From positions 1 to 10,662 of the forward strand of contig CAIXAY010000313.1 of NCBI GenBank assembly GCA_903917505.1: a stretch of 10,662 nt of DNA, read 5' to 3'. Every line of letters starts with the position of its first letter. Positions within the stretch are counted from its first letter, which is position 1. Below are positions 1 to 7,062 of the stretch, one piece after another. The notes below the pieces were generated by a model, which saw only the letters and a program-made list of their open reading frames with translations, had not been told where the DNA came from and did not search any database. The position numbers were made by a program, and so were the translations under genes. The DNA comes from an uncultured beta proteobacterium (lineage in GTDB: Bacteria; Pseudomonadota; Gammaproteobacteria; Burkholderiales; Rhodocyclaceae).

Positions 1-422
1 CCAACGCTTCTTTCTATCAGAACAACTACAAGGCTTTTGCCGAACGCTGGAAGGCGGCGATCGCCAACTGGGAACAGCAGGCCGCGCCGCTCAGGGGCAT
101 GAACATCGTCGTGCACCACAAGGCTTTCGTCTATCTTGAGAACTGGCTCGGATTGCAGGAAGTGGCAACGCTCGAACCCAAGCCCGGTGTCGAACCGACC
201 AGCGCCCATCTGTCCGAAGTGCTGGCGCAATTGCAAAGGCAGCCGGCGCGAGCGGTGATCCGCTCGACGTACAACGACAGCCGCGGTTCGGAGTGGCTGT
301 CCGAACGCGCCAAGATTCCAGCGGTGCTGCTGCCGGCAACGGTTGGCGGTTCCGACCGGGCCAAGGATTTGTTCGGCCTGTTCGACGATACGATTCAGCG
401 GCTTCTGGCCGTCCTTAAATAG
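1..422 (+). CDS. Metal ABC transporter substrate-binding protein, C-terminal part (ZnuA/TroA-like)
   Basis: This is the 3' part of a gene whose start lies left of the window. Reading from base 3 gives 139 residues up to a TAG stop. The protein would be the periplasmic metal-capturing component of a zinc or manganese importer. The visible part corresponds to the C-terminal lobe of cluster A-I binding proteins. It has VVHHKAFVYL at visible residues 36-45, matching the family's late metal-ligand histidine; then a PKPGVEPTSAHL segment, the usual conserved PG-x-EPS/T-x-x-HL motif; then LPATVGGSDRAKDLFGLFD near the end. The permease gene follows after 16 nt in the same direction, which supports a transport operon. 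The signal peptide and the first ligands are not visible, so the metal cannot be decided. An internal ATG at 99 should not be taken as the start, because the frame is open and family-like upstream of it. Confidence 0.9.
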   Translation, partial: NASFYQNNYKAFAERWKAAIANWEQQAAPLRGMNIVVHHKAFVYLENWLGLQEVATLEPKPGVEPTSAHLSEVLAQLQRQPARAVIRSTYNDSRGSEWLSERAKIPAVLLPATVGGSDRAKDLFGLFDDTIQRLLAVLK

Positions 423-438
423 ACCGGGAGTCGATCGA

Positions 439-1209
439 ATGAATCTTGATGCCTTTAACTTATCCATTCTTGTCCCGGCTTTCCTGGCCGGTCTGATCGT
501 GCTCTCAACCCATGTCCCGCTGGGGATGCAAGTCCTGTCGCGCGGCATCGTTTTTATCGACCTGGCCATCGCCCAGATCGCCACGCTCGGCGTGATCGCT
601 GCGGATCGGGTCGGCTTCGAGCCCGAAGGCTGGGTGGCGCAAGTGGCCGCCGTGTCGGCGGCGCTGCTCGGCGCCGCGCTGCTGACCTGGACCGAAAAAC
701 GCTGGCCGGAAATTCAGGAAGCGCTGATCGGCGTCCTGTTCGCGCTCGCCGCGAGCGGCGGCATGATCCTGGTCGCGAACAATCCGCATGGCGGCGAACA
801 CCTGCAGGAATTGCTGTCGGGCCAGATCCTCTGGGTCAGCTACAAGCAATTGCTGCCGGTTGCCGTTCTCAATGCCATCATCCTGGCCTTATGGTTCTTG
901 CGCGGAAGGCGGCTTGGGCGTTTCGGCTTTTATGGCCTGTTTGCGTTCGCGGTTACCGCTTCGGTCCAGCTGGTCGGCGTCTACCTGGTCTTTGCCAGCC
1001 TGATCGTCCCCGCTTTGGCTAGCCGGGGGCACATGCCGAGTCGCCGCATGCTCGTTGCCTATGGCGTCGGTGCGGCAGGTTATGCCTTGGGGCTGGGTCT
1101 GTCGACGCTATTCGATTTGCCTTCCGGCCCTCTCGTGGTCTGGACTTTGGCGCTTGTCGGGATGTCGGCATACCAGTCAGTGGCAAAACTCCAACCGGTG
1201 ATGAAATAG
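439..1209 (+). CDS. Metal ABC transporter permease (ABC-3 family, ZnuB-like)
   Basis: This encodes a 256-residue polytopic inner-membrane permease of the ABC-3 (zinc/manganese) family. About eight hydrophobic segments are visible, roughly at residues 8-26, 37-57, 66-84, 93-114, 137-154, 172-192, 203-223 and 229-245. Family-like stretches are RGIVFIDLAIAQIATLGVI (35-53), which sits where classical ZnuB has its RRMA..GDALSH segment; HLQELLSGQILWV (121-133); and DLPSGPLVVW (226-235). I chose the ATG at 439 because GGGAG lies 8 nt upstream and the protein then begins at the first membrane segment. The frame is open back to 343, but that part overlaps the preceding gene and looks unrelated. It follows the binding-protein gene by 16 nt. 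The divergence from E. coli ZnuB suggests a subfamily variant. No ATPase gene follows, so the nucleotide-binding subunit must lie upstream or elsewhere. Confidence 0.9.
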   Translation: MNLDAFNLSILVPAFLAGLIVLSTHVPLGMQVLSRGIVFIDLAIAQIATLGVIAADRVGFEPEGWVAQVAAVSAALLGAALLTWTEKRWPEIQEALIGVLFALAASGGMILVANNPHGGEHLQELLSGQILWVSYKQLLPVAVLNAIILALWFLRGRRLGRFGFYGLFAFAVTASVQLVGVYLVFASLIVPALASRGHMPSRRMLVAYGVGAAGYALGLGLSTLFDLPSGPLVVWTLALVGMSAYQSVAKLQPVMK

Positions 1210-1540
1210 AAACTATTGTTGCCGAACGCAATTGCCGCTTTGCTCAAAAATCGGGTGTGCCGGCTTGGCCAAACAGCTATTTGGAGCCTTCAATGCGTGC
1301 CGAGTACGTATTGATGGCCATCGAGAACTGCCGCCAGGCTCAAGTACGGCGTCATAGTGCAGGCAATTCGCGGCCAAAGCGCAGGGGCGCCCGATTGAGC
1401 GGAATACGTCAATAAGGCCATCGGAAATCGCACAGCGCATTGATTGATCTGGCGCAAAAACTCTTTGCTCGGCCGAACACCACGGCCGCAAAGGCCTGAC
1501 GCAGACTCCCGACCAGATCGCGACGATCTCGAGTATCTGG
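1210..1540. other. Non-coding gap between convergent units
   Basis: These 331 nt separate the permease stop from the stop of the convergent DUF1501 gene. Short open frames cross it on both strands, for example plus-strand 1293-1415 (40 codons) and minus-strand 1213-1584. None has a convincing ribosome-binding site, a recognisable motif or family-like composition. I see no tRNA, terminal repeats of an insertion sequence or clear transposase remnant. The only structures are the weak hairpin at 1262-1288 and the inverted repeat at 1511-1542. Confidence 0.6.
1262..1288 (+). terminator. Weak hairpin downstream of the permease gene, possible terminator
   Basis: GGCT (1262-1265) pairs with AGCC (1285-1288), and CCAAA (1269-1273) pairs with TTTGG (1280-1284) around a 6-nt loop, with TGG bulged on the left arm. 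It lies 52 nt past the permease stop. Only two T residues follow, so it is not a good intrinsic terminator and may be chance. Confidence 0.22.
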
Positions 1541-1542
1541 TC
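1511..1542 (-). repeat. Perfect 8-bp inverted repeat at the 3' end of the DUF1501 gene
   Basis: GACCAGAT (1511-1518) is the exact reverse complement of ATCTGGTC (1535-1542). A second, competing stem, AGATCG/CGATCT (1515-1520 and 1524-1529, 3-nt loop), lies inside it. The right arm reaches into the DUF1501 stop codon (1541-1543). In minus-strand RNA this would form a hairpin immediately after the stop. There is no U-tract behind it, so it could be a 3' stabilising or Rho-associated structure, or chance. Confidence 0.4.
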
Positions 1543-2719
1543 AGATATCAAAATGCTGGTTTGGCCGACCAGGGAATATCGCATTCAAGGCGGAATCCGG
1601 AATCCCCCAGGTATCGCGCATGCAAGCGGCAATGAGCGCGCGCCAATCCGCCAATACGGGCAGGTCGCGACGCTCGTTTAGCGCCCTGTCCGCCAGCCCG
1701 CCGAAATCGCCAATCATGCGCCCGCCGGCGATTGCGCCTCCGGCCAGCAGGAAGAGTCCGCCATGCCCGTGGTCGGTCCCGGCGGTTCCATTCTCGCGGG
1801 CCGTGCGGCCGAATTCACTCATGACGATCAGCCGGGTGCGCCGCCACTCCATTTCGCCAAGCGAACTCTTCAGTTCGAGCAAACCTTCGCCAAGCGCATT
1901 GAGTGTTCGGCTCAGGACCGCTTCCTCGCTGGCGTGCGTATCGACGCCAGCGACATCAAGAAAAGCCAGTGCCAGACGCGAATTGCTGCGCAGCAGTCGC
2001 CCCATCAGACCAGCCATCTTGCCGAGGCCGTTGGCTCCGGGGGCGCCGCGCGCGGCCTGCGGGTCCATGCCCAGGGCGCTTTCGAATTCCGTTTCCGTGG
2101 CGATGGCCTGCTCGAGCGCATCACCGGTGGCTTGCCCGCGATGGGCATCGCGAATGGCCTGGAGCAATCGCCCTTGCGGCAGCTTGAGTCCGCTACCCGA
2201 AAGCGGCGCGACTTCCGGCGCGCGTTCGCCGCCCTGGAAACACAGCGGCACCTCGCGCGTAAAACTGATCGCCCCGGAATTCGCTGCCAGGATCTGTGCA
2301 GCACGCGCCATGAACCCCGAATCGCCATGCGTGGCGCCGCTGCCCAGTTCGAAGAGATCCTGGGCCTGGAAATGGCTGCGACTCGTGTCGATCGTTCCTG
2401 AGCAGGGGCCGAACGAAAGCTCCTTCGCGGCGAAGAGGCTGGCCAGCACATTGGCGGACGGATGCGCGGCGAAACCGGTCGTGCCCATGGCAATCCCCTC
2501 GGCGAGGACCGTTCGGGCCAGCGTGGGCCGCAATTCGGCGAGACGCGGATCGGTGACCGGCGACAAGGCGAAGAGGCCATCCAGTCCGCCGCGCAGAAAG
2601 AGCACGATGATTCTGCCCGGCGGTTGCGAGATATTTTCGATGCCCAAAGCGTTCAGGGCATACAGGGACAAACCCGCTGCACCGCAGCGCAGGAACCGGC
2701 GTCGACTGGGCATGTTCAT
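1541..2719 (-). CDS. DUF1501 domain-containing exported protein (twin-arginine signal)
   Basis: This 392-residue protein belongs to the DUF1501 family, which is related in fold to the alkaline phosphatase/sulfatase superfamily; its reaction is unknown. The N-terminus carries SRRRFLR (residues 5-11) followed by a hydrophobic stretch, matching the Tat export consensus, so a folded, possibly metal-containing protein is exported to the periplasm. Family motifs appear in the usual order: FLRGGLDGL (41-49), SHFQAQDLFELG (115-126), GVDTH (258-262) and SEFGRTARENGTAGTDHG (301-318). The aspartates and histidines in these are candidate metal ligands. The length is normal for the family. The start ATG at 2719 overlaps the TGA of the upstream DUF1800 gene as ATGA, which suggests translational coupling; an in-frame ATG at 2713 is an alternative. 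DUF1800 and DUF1501 genes are commonly found side by side, so the two products probably act together. Confidence 0.93.
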   Translation of the reverse strand: MNMPSRRRFLRCGAAGLSLYALNALGIENISQPPGRIIVLFLRGGLDGLFALSPVTDPRLAELRPTLARTVLAEGIAMGTTGFAAHPSANVLASLFAAKELSFGPCSGTIDTSRSHFQAQDLFELGSGATHGDSGFMARAAQILAANSGAISFTREVPLCFQGGERAPEVAPLSGSGLKLPQGRLLQAIRDAHRGQATGDALEQAIATETEFESALGMDPQAARGAPGANGLGKMAGLMGRLLRSNSRLALAFLDVAGVDTHASEEAVLSRTLNALGEGLLELKSSLGEMEWRRTRLIVMSEFGRTARENGTAGTDHGHGGLFLLAGGAIAGGRMIGDFGGLADRALNERRDLPVLADWRALIAACMRDTWGIPDSALNAIFPGRPNQHFDI

Positions 2720-4320
2720 CGCCTCATGAATTCAGGACTCGCCAACAACAGGGCGTTGCGCTCGCGCGCTGAAAGTCCGGCCGCCGAAGCGGCCGTCGCC
2801 GGCGCGAGCGGCCCGACCAATCGCTCGAGCGATGACGCGTCGACCGTGCACGGATCGCCGCGCGACAAGCCGTCCCGGTTCTGTTCGAGCGCCCGCAGCC
2901 GCCCGATTTCATCGTCATCGGCGCGGGCGAAGGGCAGGCGTTCCGCAGCAATGCCCATCGCGAGCCGCACGCGCTTGGCCATTGCCGCGGGGGACAACCA
3001 GTCCGCTTCGCGACTGCCGTAACCGTCGGGGGTGGTGTGCATCAGCGGCGCCTCGCCCAGGTCGAGAACCGCTGCCGCAAGGAAGCGCCGATTCGTGATC
3101 GGCGTGTCGCCACAGGCCGCGCGCGCGGCGGACAGGACGTAATCCAGCGCTTCCTTGTACTTGCCCGCTTGCGCCAGGGACGCGGCGAAGGCAGGCGATT
3201 CGATCAGCGGCAACAGTGTCGAGGATATCTTGCCGCCCGAAAGGCGAAAGGCGGTGGCCATGGCGTCGAGCAGTTGCGGCGGTGGCTGGTCGGCCAGGAA
3301 GCGCTGCGCCAGCTTCTCGGCGATGCGCCGCCCGGTCGCGGGGTGGATGACCATCAGGTGAATGGCCCGATCGATCTCGGCGATCCCTTGTCCGGCGGGG
3401 AATTGCTCGCCGAGAAATTGTTTGGCGGCGAAATCATGCCGGCGTGGATCGAACAGAAAGAGCCCCTTGCGCACAGCGCCGGCACGCATGAGCATCGCGT
3501 CGTTCATGCGCGGCGAGTAAATGCCGGCCCCCGTGATGATGCGTGCGAGGGCCAGCACGTCGCTTTGCGCATAGCCCGAATTCACGCCGAGGGTGTGCAG
3601 TTCCAGCATTTCGCGCGCCAGGTTTTCGTTGATGCCGAGCTGTTTGCCGCGGCCGGCGGCATGCTCGGCGGCGATCGACGTGGTGGCCGTGGACTGCGCA
3701 TTGTCCAGATAGACCTGCATCGCCGGATGATAGAAACTGGCGCGCAGCAAGGCTTCGAAGGAGTCCGCTCGCATCGCCAGTTCAATCGATCGAACATAAT
3801 CCCAGGCGAGGATCTTGTCGAAATTCTTGGCTGCGTAAATCGAAAAGTGGTTCAGCCAGAAGGAGAGAAGCGCCTCATGCCCCAGGTTGTCGGCATTGGC
3901 CATGGTCAGCAGGCGCGCTTGGACGGCGGCGCTGGCGTAACGATTTTCTTCCTGCTGCAATGCTTTCCGCGCTTCCTCGTTCATCCCCGAATCGCGGGCG
4001 CTGCCGCCGGGCCCGAGACGGGCCCATTGCGATTCCAGCGGTTCGGAAACGGGCAGCAGGGCGATCTGATTTGCCACAGCCGCCGGCAAGCGGGAGCCAT
4101 CGACGATCGCATGCAGCAGATATTGCCTCGGCGTTTGTGTCATGGCGGCCTGCAAGCTCGACGGTGTCGCGCCATAGCCAAAGCGGTTGAGCATCGCGCG
4201 CGCTGCGGGCTCGTCCATCGGACGCGCCGCGTCAAAGCCAGCCCCGAATGCCGGCAAGGCTGACAGCGCGACCATCACGACGAGCGCCTGCTTAAAGCGT
4301 CGAGAGATGACCTCACGCAT
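2716..4320 (-). CDS. DUF1800 domain-containing exported protein
   Basis: This 534-residue protein belongs to the DUF1800 family, whose function is unknown. The N-terminus (MREVISRRFKQ, then a hydrophobic run to about residue 26) looks like a Sec signal peptide, with cleavage probably near AFGA at 24-27. It lacks a full Tat consensus. Characteristic segments are LNRFGYGATP (44-53), LLSFWLNHF (151-159), HPAMQVYLDNAQS (198-210), NENLAREMLELHTLGV (231-246), LARIITGAG (258-266), HDFAAKQFLG (295-304), TPDGYG (430-435) and the usual C-terminal SPEF (528-531). All regions are intact. A weak AAGG lies 7 nt before the ATG at 4320. It overlaps the DUF1501 gene by 4 nt and follows the small-protein gene after 44 nt, so the three probably form one unit. 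No catalytic residues are known for the family. Confidence 0.93.
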   Translation of the reverse strand: MREVISRRFKQALVVMVALSALPAFGAGFDAARPMDEPAARAMLNRFGYGATPSSLQAAMTQTPRQYLLHAIVDGSRLPAAVANQIALLPVSEPLESQWARLGPGGSARDSGMNEEARKALQQEENRYASAAVQARLLTMANADNLGHEALLSFWLNHFSIYAAKNFDKILAWDYVRSIELAMRADSFEALLRASFYHPAMQVYLDNAQSTATTSIAAEHAAGRGKQLGINENLAREMLELHTLGVNSGYAQSDVLALARIITGAGIYSPRMNDAMLMRAGAVRKGLFLFDPRRHDFAAKQFLGEQFPAGQGIAEIDRAIHLMVIHPATGRRIAEKLAQRFLADQPPPQLLDAMATAFRLSGGKISSTLLPLIESPAFAASLAQAGKYKEALDYVLSAARAACGDTPITNRRFLAAAVLDLGEAPLMHTTPDGYGSREADWLSPAAMAKRVRLAMGIAAERLPFARADDDEIGRLRALEQNRDGLSRGDPCTVDASSLERLVGPLAPATAASAAGLSARERNALLLASPEFMRR

Positions 4321-4364
4321 TGCCGTGCCTTGGGGGCGAGGCTTGCTGTCGCGCCACGACGCGG

Positions 4365-4709
4365 CTACTTGCCAATCTGACGACTGACGGCGTTTTCCTG
4401 CTGGTTCAGGGTGCGCTGTTCCTGCTTGGTGATGTGGCCACCGTTCTGACTGGCCATCGCGTGTTCTTCTCCACGAATCTGCCGGTCTTCCTTGTGCAAC
4501 TGTGCGGCCTGTCCCTTGGTGATCTCCCCTTCCTTGCGTTCCTCATGGATCCGCTTGTCCTGGTTGTCGAGACGGTGGTTGACCTCCGCGCGGCGGGGAT
4601 GATCCTTGGCCCATTGCCCGTCGGCCGCTGCGGCACTGCCGGCGGCTCCAGCGGCGAATGCCGACAAGACTGCGATAGCGGCGAACTGCCCGAGCTTGGT
4701 GGTTTTCAT
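4365..4709 (-). CDS. Small periplasmic protein with two G-x-I-T-K helical modules
   Basis: This encodes a 114-residue polar protein of unknown function. It has an N-terminal hydrophobic signal segment ending in AGSAAAADG, typical of signal peptidase I cleavage. The mature part is rich in Gln, Glu, Lys and Arg and is built of repeated modules. Numbered from an upstream ATG at 4715 (two residues longer), RLDNQDKRI (48-56) leads to GEITKGQ (63-69), and LHKEDRQI (73-80) leads to GHITKQE (93-99), ending with LNQQENAVSRQI (103-114). This resembles, from memory, a widespread group of small secreted proteobacterial proteins with G-x-[IL]-T-x-x-[EQ] repeats, usually longer at the C-terminus with a KHN-like end that is absent here. 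The start at 4709 is preferred because AAGGAG lies 9 nt upstream of it, but only 3 nt upstream of the ATG at 4715. It sits 44 nt ahead of the DUF1800 gene with no clear terminator between. Confidence 0.8.
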   Translation of the reverse strand: MKTTKLGQFAAIAVLSAFAAGAAGSAAAADGQWAKDHPRRAEVNHRLDNQDKRIHEERKEGEITKGQAAQLHKEDRQIRGEEHAMASQNGGHITKQEQRTLNQQENAVSRQIGK

Positions 4710-4718
4710 GGTCATGCA

Positions 4719-4725
4719 CTCCTTA
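4719..4725 (-). promoter_or_regulatory. Strong ribosome-binding site that decides the small-protein start
   Basis: On the minus strand this reads TAAGGAG, a near-perfect anti-16S match. It is 9 nt from the ATG at 4709 and only 3 nt from the ATG at 4715, so the inner ATG is favoured. Confidence 0.6.
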
Positions 4726-5073
4726 ATTCGTTACGTAGATGATTTGCCGTCAGCCGAATCAATTTGGCCTTGAGTGAATTAACGCATGTTCTTAAAACCG
4801 AAGCGACACTGCATTTGTAAAATCCGCGCCCAGTCTGTTAGAAAATGTAACGGGCTTCACCGACCTATAATCGCCGGACAGTTTCCTCGGGCCATCGTGC
4901 AGGAATGCCTGCGCGCTCCTGCAGCCGACCAAGGTGAGGTTCAATTTCACTGCGGCCAGGAAGTCCGGTTTCCGTCGCTGGAATCCCGCGGCGAACGGTA
5001 AGCCCTTGCGGAAGCTCAGCCGGCTGACCGGACGGGTGCCATTCGCGATGGCATGCGCACGGTTTCTTCGCGG
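4726..5073. other. Gap with no supported gene, upstream of the small-protein gene
   Basis: About 350 nt lie between the chemoreceptor stop and the small-protein gene. The part nearest the small gene (about 4730-4860) is AT-richer than its surroundings and probably holds that gene's promoter, but I cannot place a convincing -35/-10 pair. A plus-strand TATAAT at 4866-4871 has no acceptable -35. Small hairpins are possible at 4899-4922 (GCAGGA/TCCTGC) and 5038-5052 (GCCAT/ATGGC), neither with a T-run. An open frame at 4786-5001 (+) has no recognisable family features. Confidence 0.55.
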
Positions 5074-7062
5074 CTAGACGAATTCGGAATTCTTGTTGTA
5101 GAACTCGAAGCATTTCTTCATCAGCTTGACCTTCGCCTCGTCCACGTTCTGGAAAGCCACGCCGCATTGGTAGTTTTCCCCGTCCTTGCTCTGCCAGGCG
5201 ATGCTTCCCGCGAGGCGCAAAGGTTCTTGCTTTTCATATTGACCGAGGTCGTCGTTGGGCAGATAGAGGGCAAGTTCGAGTTGTTCGCGCTCACGCACGG
5301 GCTCGGTAAGCCTGACGCGCAATCCCTTCAGGGAAAAATCGCTGGCCACGGCTTCGAAGGTCGTGCCGTCCTGGGTGATCTTCACGCGCAGGCTGTTGTT
5401 TGCCCTTGGCGCACGCCGCTTCTCATGCTGGGCGGCCTCGATTTCAAGCCTGCCGGTGAAGGTGAAGCCGGCCATGATGTCGTTCAGCCTTCCGGTAACG
5501 GCGCGCAAGTCCTCGCCTATTGCCGCCGTGGTCCTGACTTTGAACCCGCTCTCGCGCAATACGGCGAACAAGGTATCCAGCGTCGACCGGAGCAATCCGA
5601 ATTGCGCCACCTGTTGTTGGCTCACGCCGGAAATCTTCTGGTTGGCTTTTGCCGTATCGACTGCCGTCGTCGCGATTCCCTCCATGGTGCTGGCCGTTTT
5701 GCGCGCCTCTTCCTGAGTGACACTCACGGTCTGGACAACCACGCTCATTGTCGTCGCGACCTGCTGCACCTTGCCGGACAACTGCCCGATGATCTGGTTG
5801 ACTTCGGTGGCCGATCTGGCCGTGCGCTCGGCGAGTTTCCGCACTTCGTCGGCGACCACGGCAAAGCCGCGGCCCGCCTCCCCCGCGCGCGCCGCCTCGA
5901 TCGCGGCATTCAACGCCAGCAGGTTCGTTTGCTCGGCAATTTCCTTGATCACCTGGACGATGCTGTGAATCAACTGGGCAAATTTTTCGAGCTCCTGAAT
6001 TTCAACCGATGCACGGCTGACCTGATGCGTGGTCTTCTCCATCGAGTCGATGTTCTGGCGGACGTTCGCTATCCCTTCGCGCGCCAGTTTCTCGACCTGG
6101 TCCGAGCGGTCCGAAGCATCGATGGCCTGGGCCTGCACTTCCGAAGAAATCTGCTGCACCTGCTGCATGGCGCTGGTCACTTCGCCGGACTGGCCTTCCT
6201 GCTGCTTGCTCACGTCCGAAATCTCGTTCGAAATCGCAGCCACCTGGAAAGCCGATTGCCCCATGTTGCGCCCGCAGTCTTCGACCTCTTTCAGAGCCGC
6301 GTGGAGCTTGTCCTGCATTTTGCCCAGCGCGGTCAGTAGCGCGCCGGTTTCATCTATGGACCTGATGCGGATCTCGTTGTCGAGTCGCCCTCCGGCAACC
6401 AGCTCGGCGACCGCCACGGCGTTTGCCAGCGGCCGCGTGACCGAGCGCCGGATGAACAGAAAGACGACGAGCAGGAAGGGGATGCTCAGCAGCAGTGCAA
6501 GCCCGGCAAACATCGAAACGAACTGCCGCGTCTGACTGCTTGCCTTTTCCAGCGAGATCTTCATGCTGACGGCGCCGAGCACCGTGCCCTCCGGAACCAC
6601 GTGACAGAGCAGGCAGTTCTTGCCGAGGTAGTCCTTTTGCGCCACGGCCGGAATGATCGCCTTGAGATAACCCTTGTCGGCGTCGAGCTGGAAGATGGGC
6701 TTGCCGGTTGCCAGCACCTGCTGTTCATCGGCTTCCTTGGCCTGCTCGTCCGAGGTGCCGGGACCGAATTGCTTGCTCACCGGATCGCCGCGCAATACCT
6801 CCAGCGACGCTATGCTTCCGGCATTCCTGACCTGCTCGAGGTACAGCGCGCGTTGCCCGATTGTGCCGGTCATCATCATGCCGGTCAGGGACGCCAGCGT
6901 CATCTGGTGGACGCTGCCGGCGAAATCCCGCGCCTGAATTTCTGCATTGGCCTTCTGCTCGACATAGGCCCAGATGGTCATCGCGCTTAACAAGAGGATC
7001 AGCATCGCCCAGATCATTGCGACCAGTCGTACCCAGATCTTCTGATTCTTGAACCAATTCAT
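5074..7062 (-). CDS. Methyl-accepting chemotaxis protein with periplasmic CxxCH motif and C-terminal PilZ domain
   Basis: This encodes a 662-residue transmembrane chemoreceptor. Membrane segments lie at about 11-33 and 182-204, enclosing a periplasmic sensor of about 150 residues. The sensor contains CLLCH (150-154), a c-type heme attachment motif, as in the heme-bearing chemoreceptor sensors known from Geobacter. A HAMP domain follows (about 205-257), then a long coiled coil. The conserved hairpin tip for CheA/CheW binding lies near 375-412, including [20 protein letters not shown] (377-396) and [19 protein letters not shown] (397-415). The C-terminus (about 548-655) is a PilZ domain with RRAPR (549-553) and DFSLKG (575-580), the RxxxR and D/NxSxxG motifs that bind c-di-GMP. 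There is no NWETF-type CheR/CheB tether. It likely feeds a redox, gas or small-ligand signal to the flagellar motor, tuned by c-di-GMP. No che genes are nearby. The start at 7062 has a weak AGG 6 nt upstream and begins directly before the first membrane helix. Confidence 0.95.
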   Translation of the reverse strand: MNWFKNQKIWVRLVAMIWAMLILLLSAMTIWAYVEQKANAEIQARDFAGSVHQMTLASLTGMMMTGTIGQRALYLEQVRNAGSIASLEVLRGDPVSKQFGPGTSDEQAKEADEQQVLATGKPIFQLDADKGYLKAIIPAVAQKDYLGKNCLLCHVVPEGTVLGAVSMKISLEKASSQTRQFVSMFAGLALLLSIPFLLVVFLFIRRSVTRPLANAVAVAELVAGGRLDNEIRIRSIDETGALLTALGKMQDKLHAALKEVEDCGRNMGQSAFQVAAISNEISDVSKQQEGQSGEVTSAMQQVQQISSEVQAQAIDASDRSDQVEKLAREGIANVRQNIDSMEKTTHQVSRASVEIQELEKFAQLIHSIVQVIKEIAEQTNLLALNAAIEAARAGEAGRGFAVVADEVRKLAERTARSATEVNQIIGQLSGKVQQVATTMSVVVQTVSVTQEEARKTASTMEGIATTAVDTAKANQKISGVSQQQVAQFGLLRSTLDTLFAVLRESGFKVRTTAAIGEDLRAVTGRLNDIMAGFTFTGRLEIEAAQHEKRRAPRANNSLRVKITQDGTTFEAVASDFSLKGLRVRLTEPVREREQLELALYLPNDDLGQYEKQEPLRLAGSIAWQSKDGENYQCGVAFQNVDEAKVKLMKKCFEFYNKNSEFV

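Noticed and set aside
1213..1584. Minus-strand open frame of 123 codons in the 1210-1540 gap, considered as a small gene or transposase remnant
   Set aside because: No family resemblance, no good ribosome-binding site, and it overlaps the end of the DUF1501 gene in another frame.
1620..2729. Long plus-strand open frame (369 codons) opposite the DUF1501 gene
   Set aside because: It is an antisense shadow of a GC-rich gene: its protein is Ser/Arg/Pro-rich and has no family motifs, while the minus-strand frame has all DUF1501 signatures.
3037..4263. Plus-strand open frame of 408 codons opposite the DUF1800 gene
   Set aside because: Antisense shadow; composition rich in Gly, Arg and Gln with no recognisable domain, against a fully conserved DUF1800 frame.
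4786..5001. Plus-strand 71-codon open frame in the 4726-5073 gap
   Set aside because: No convincing ribosome-binding site, no signal or motif, and no promoter upstream.
5053..6339. Plus-strand open frame of 428 codons opposite the chemoreceptor
   Set aside because: Antisense shadow created by the codon bias of the coiled-coil region; Leu/His/Arg-rich and without motifs.
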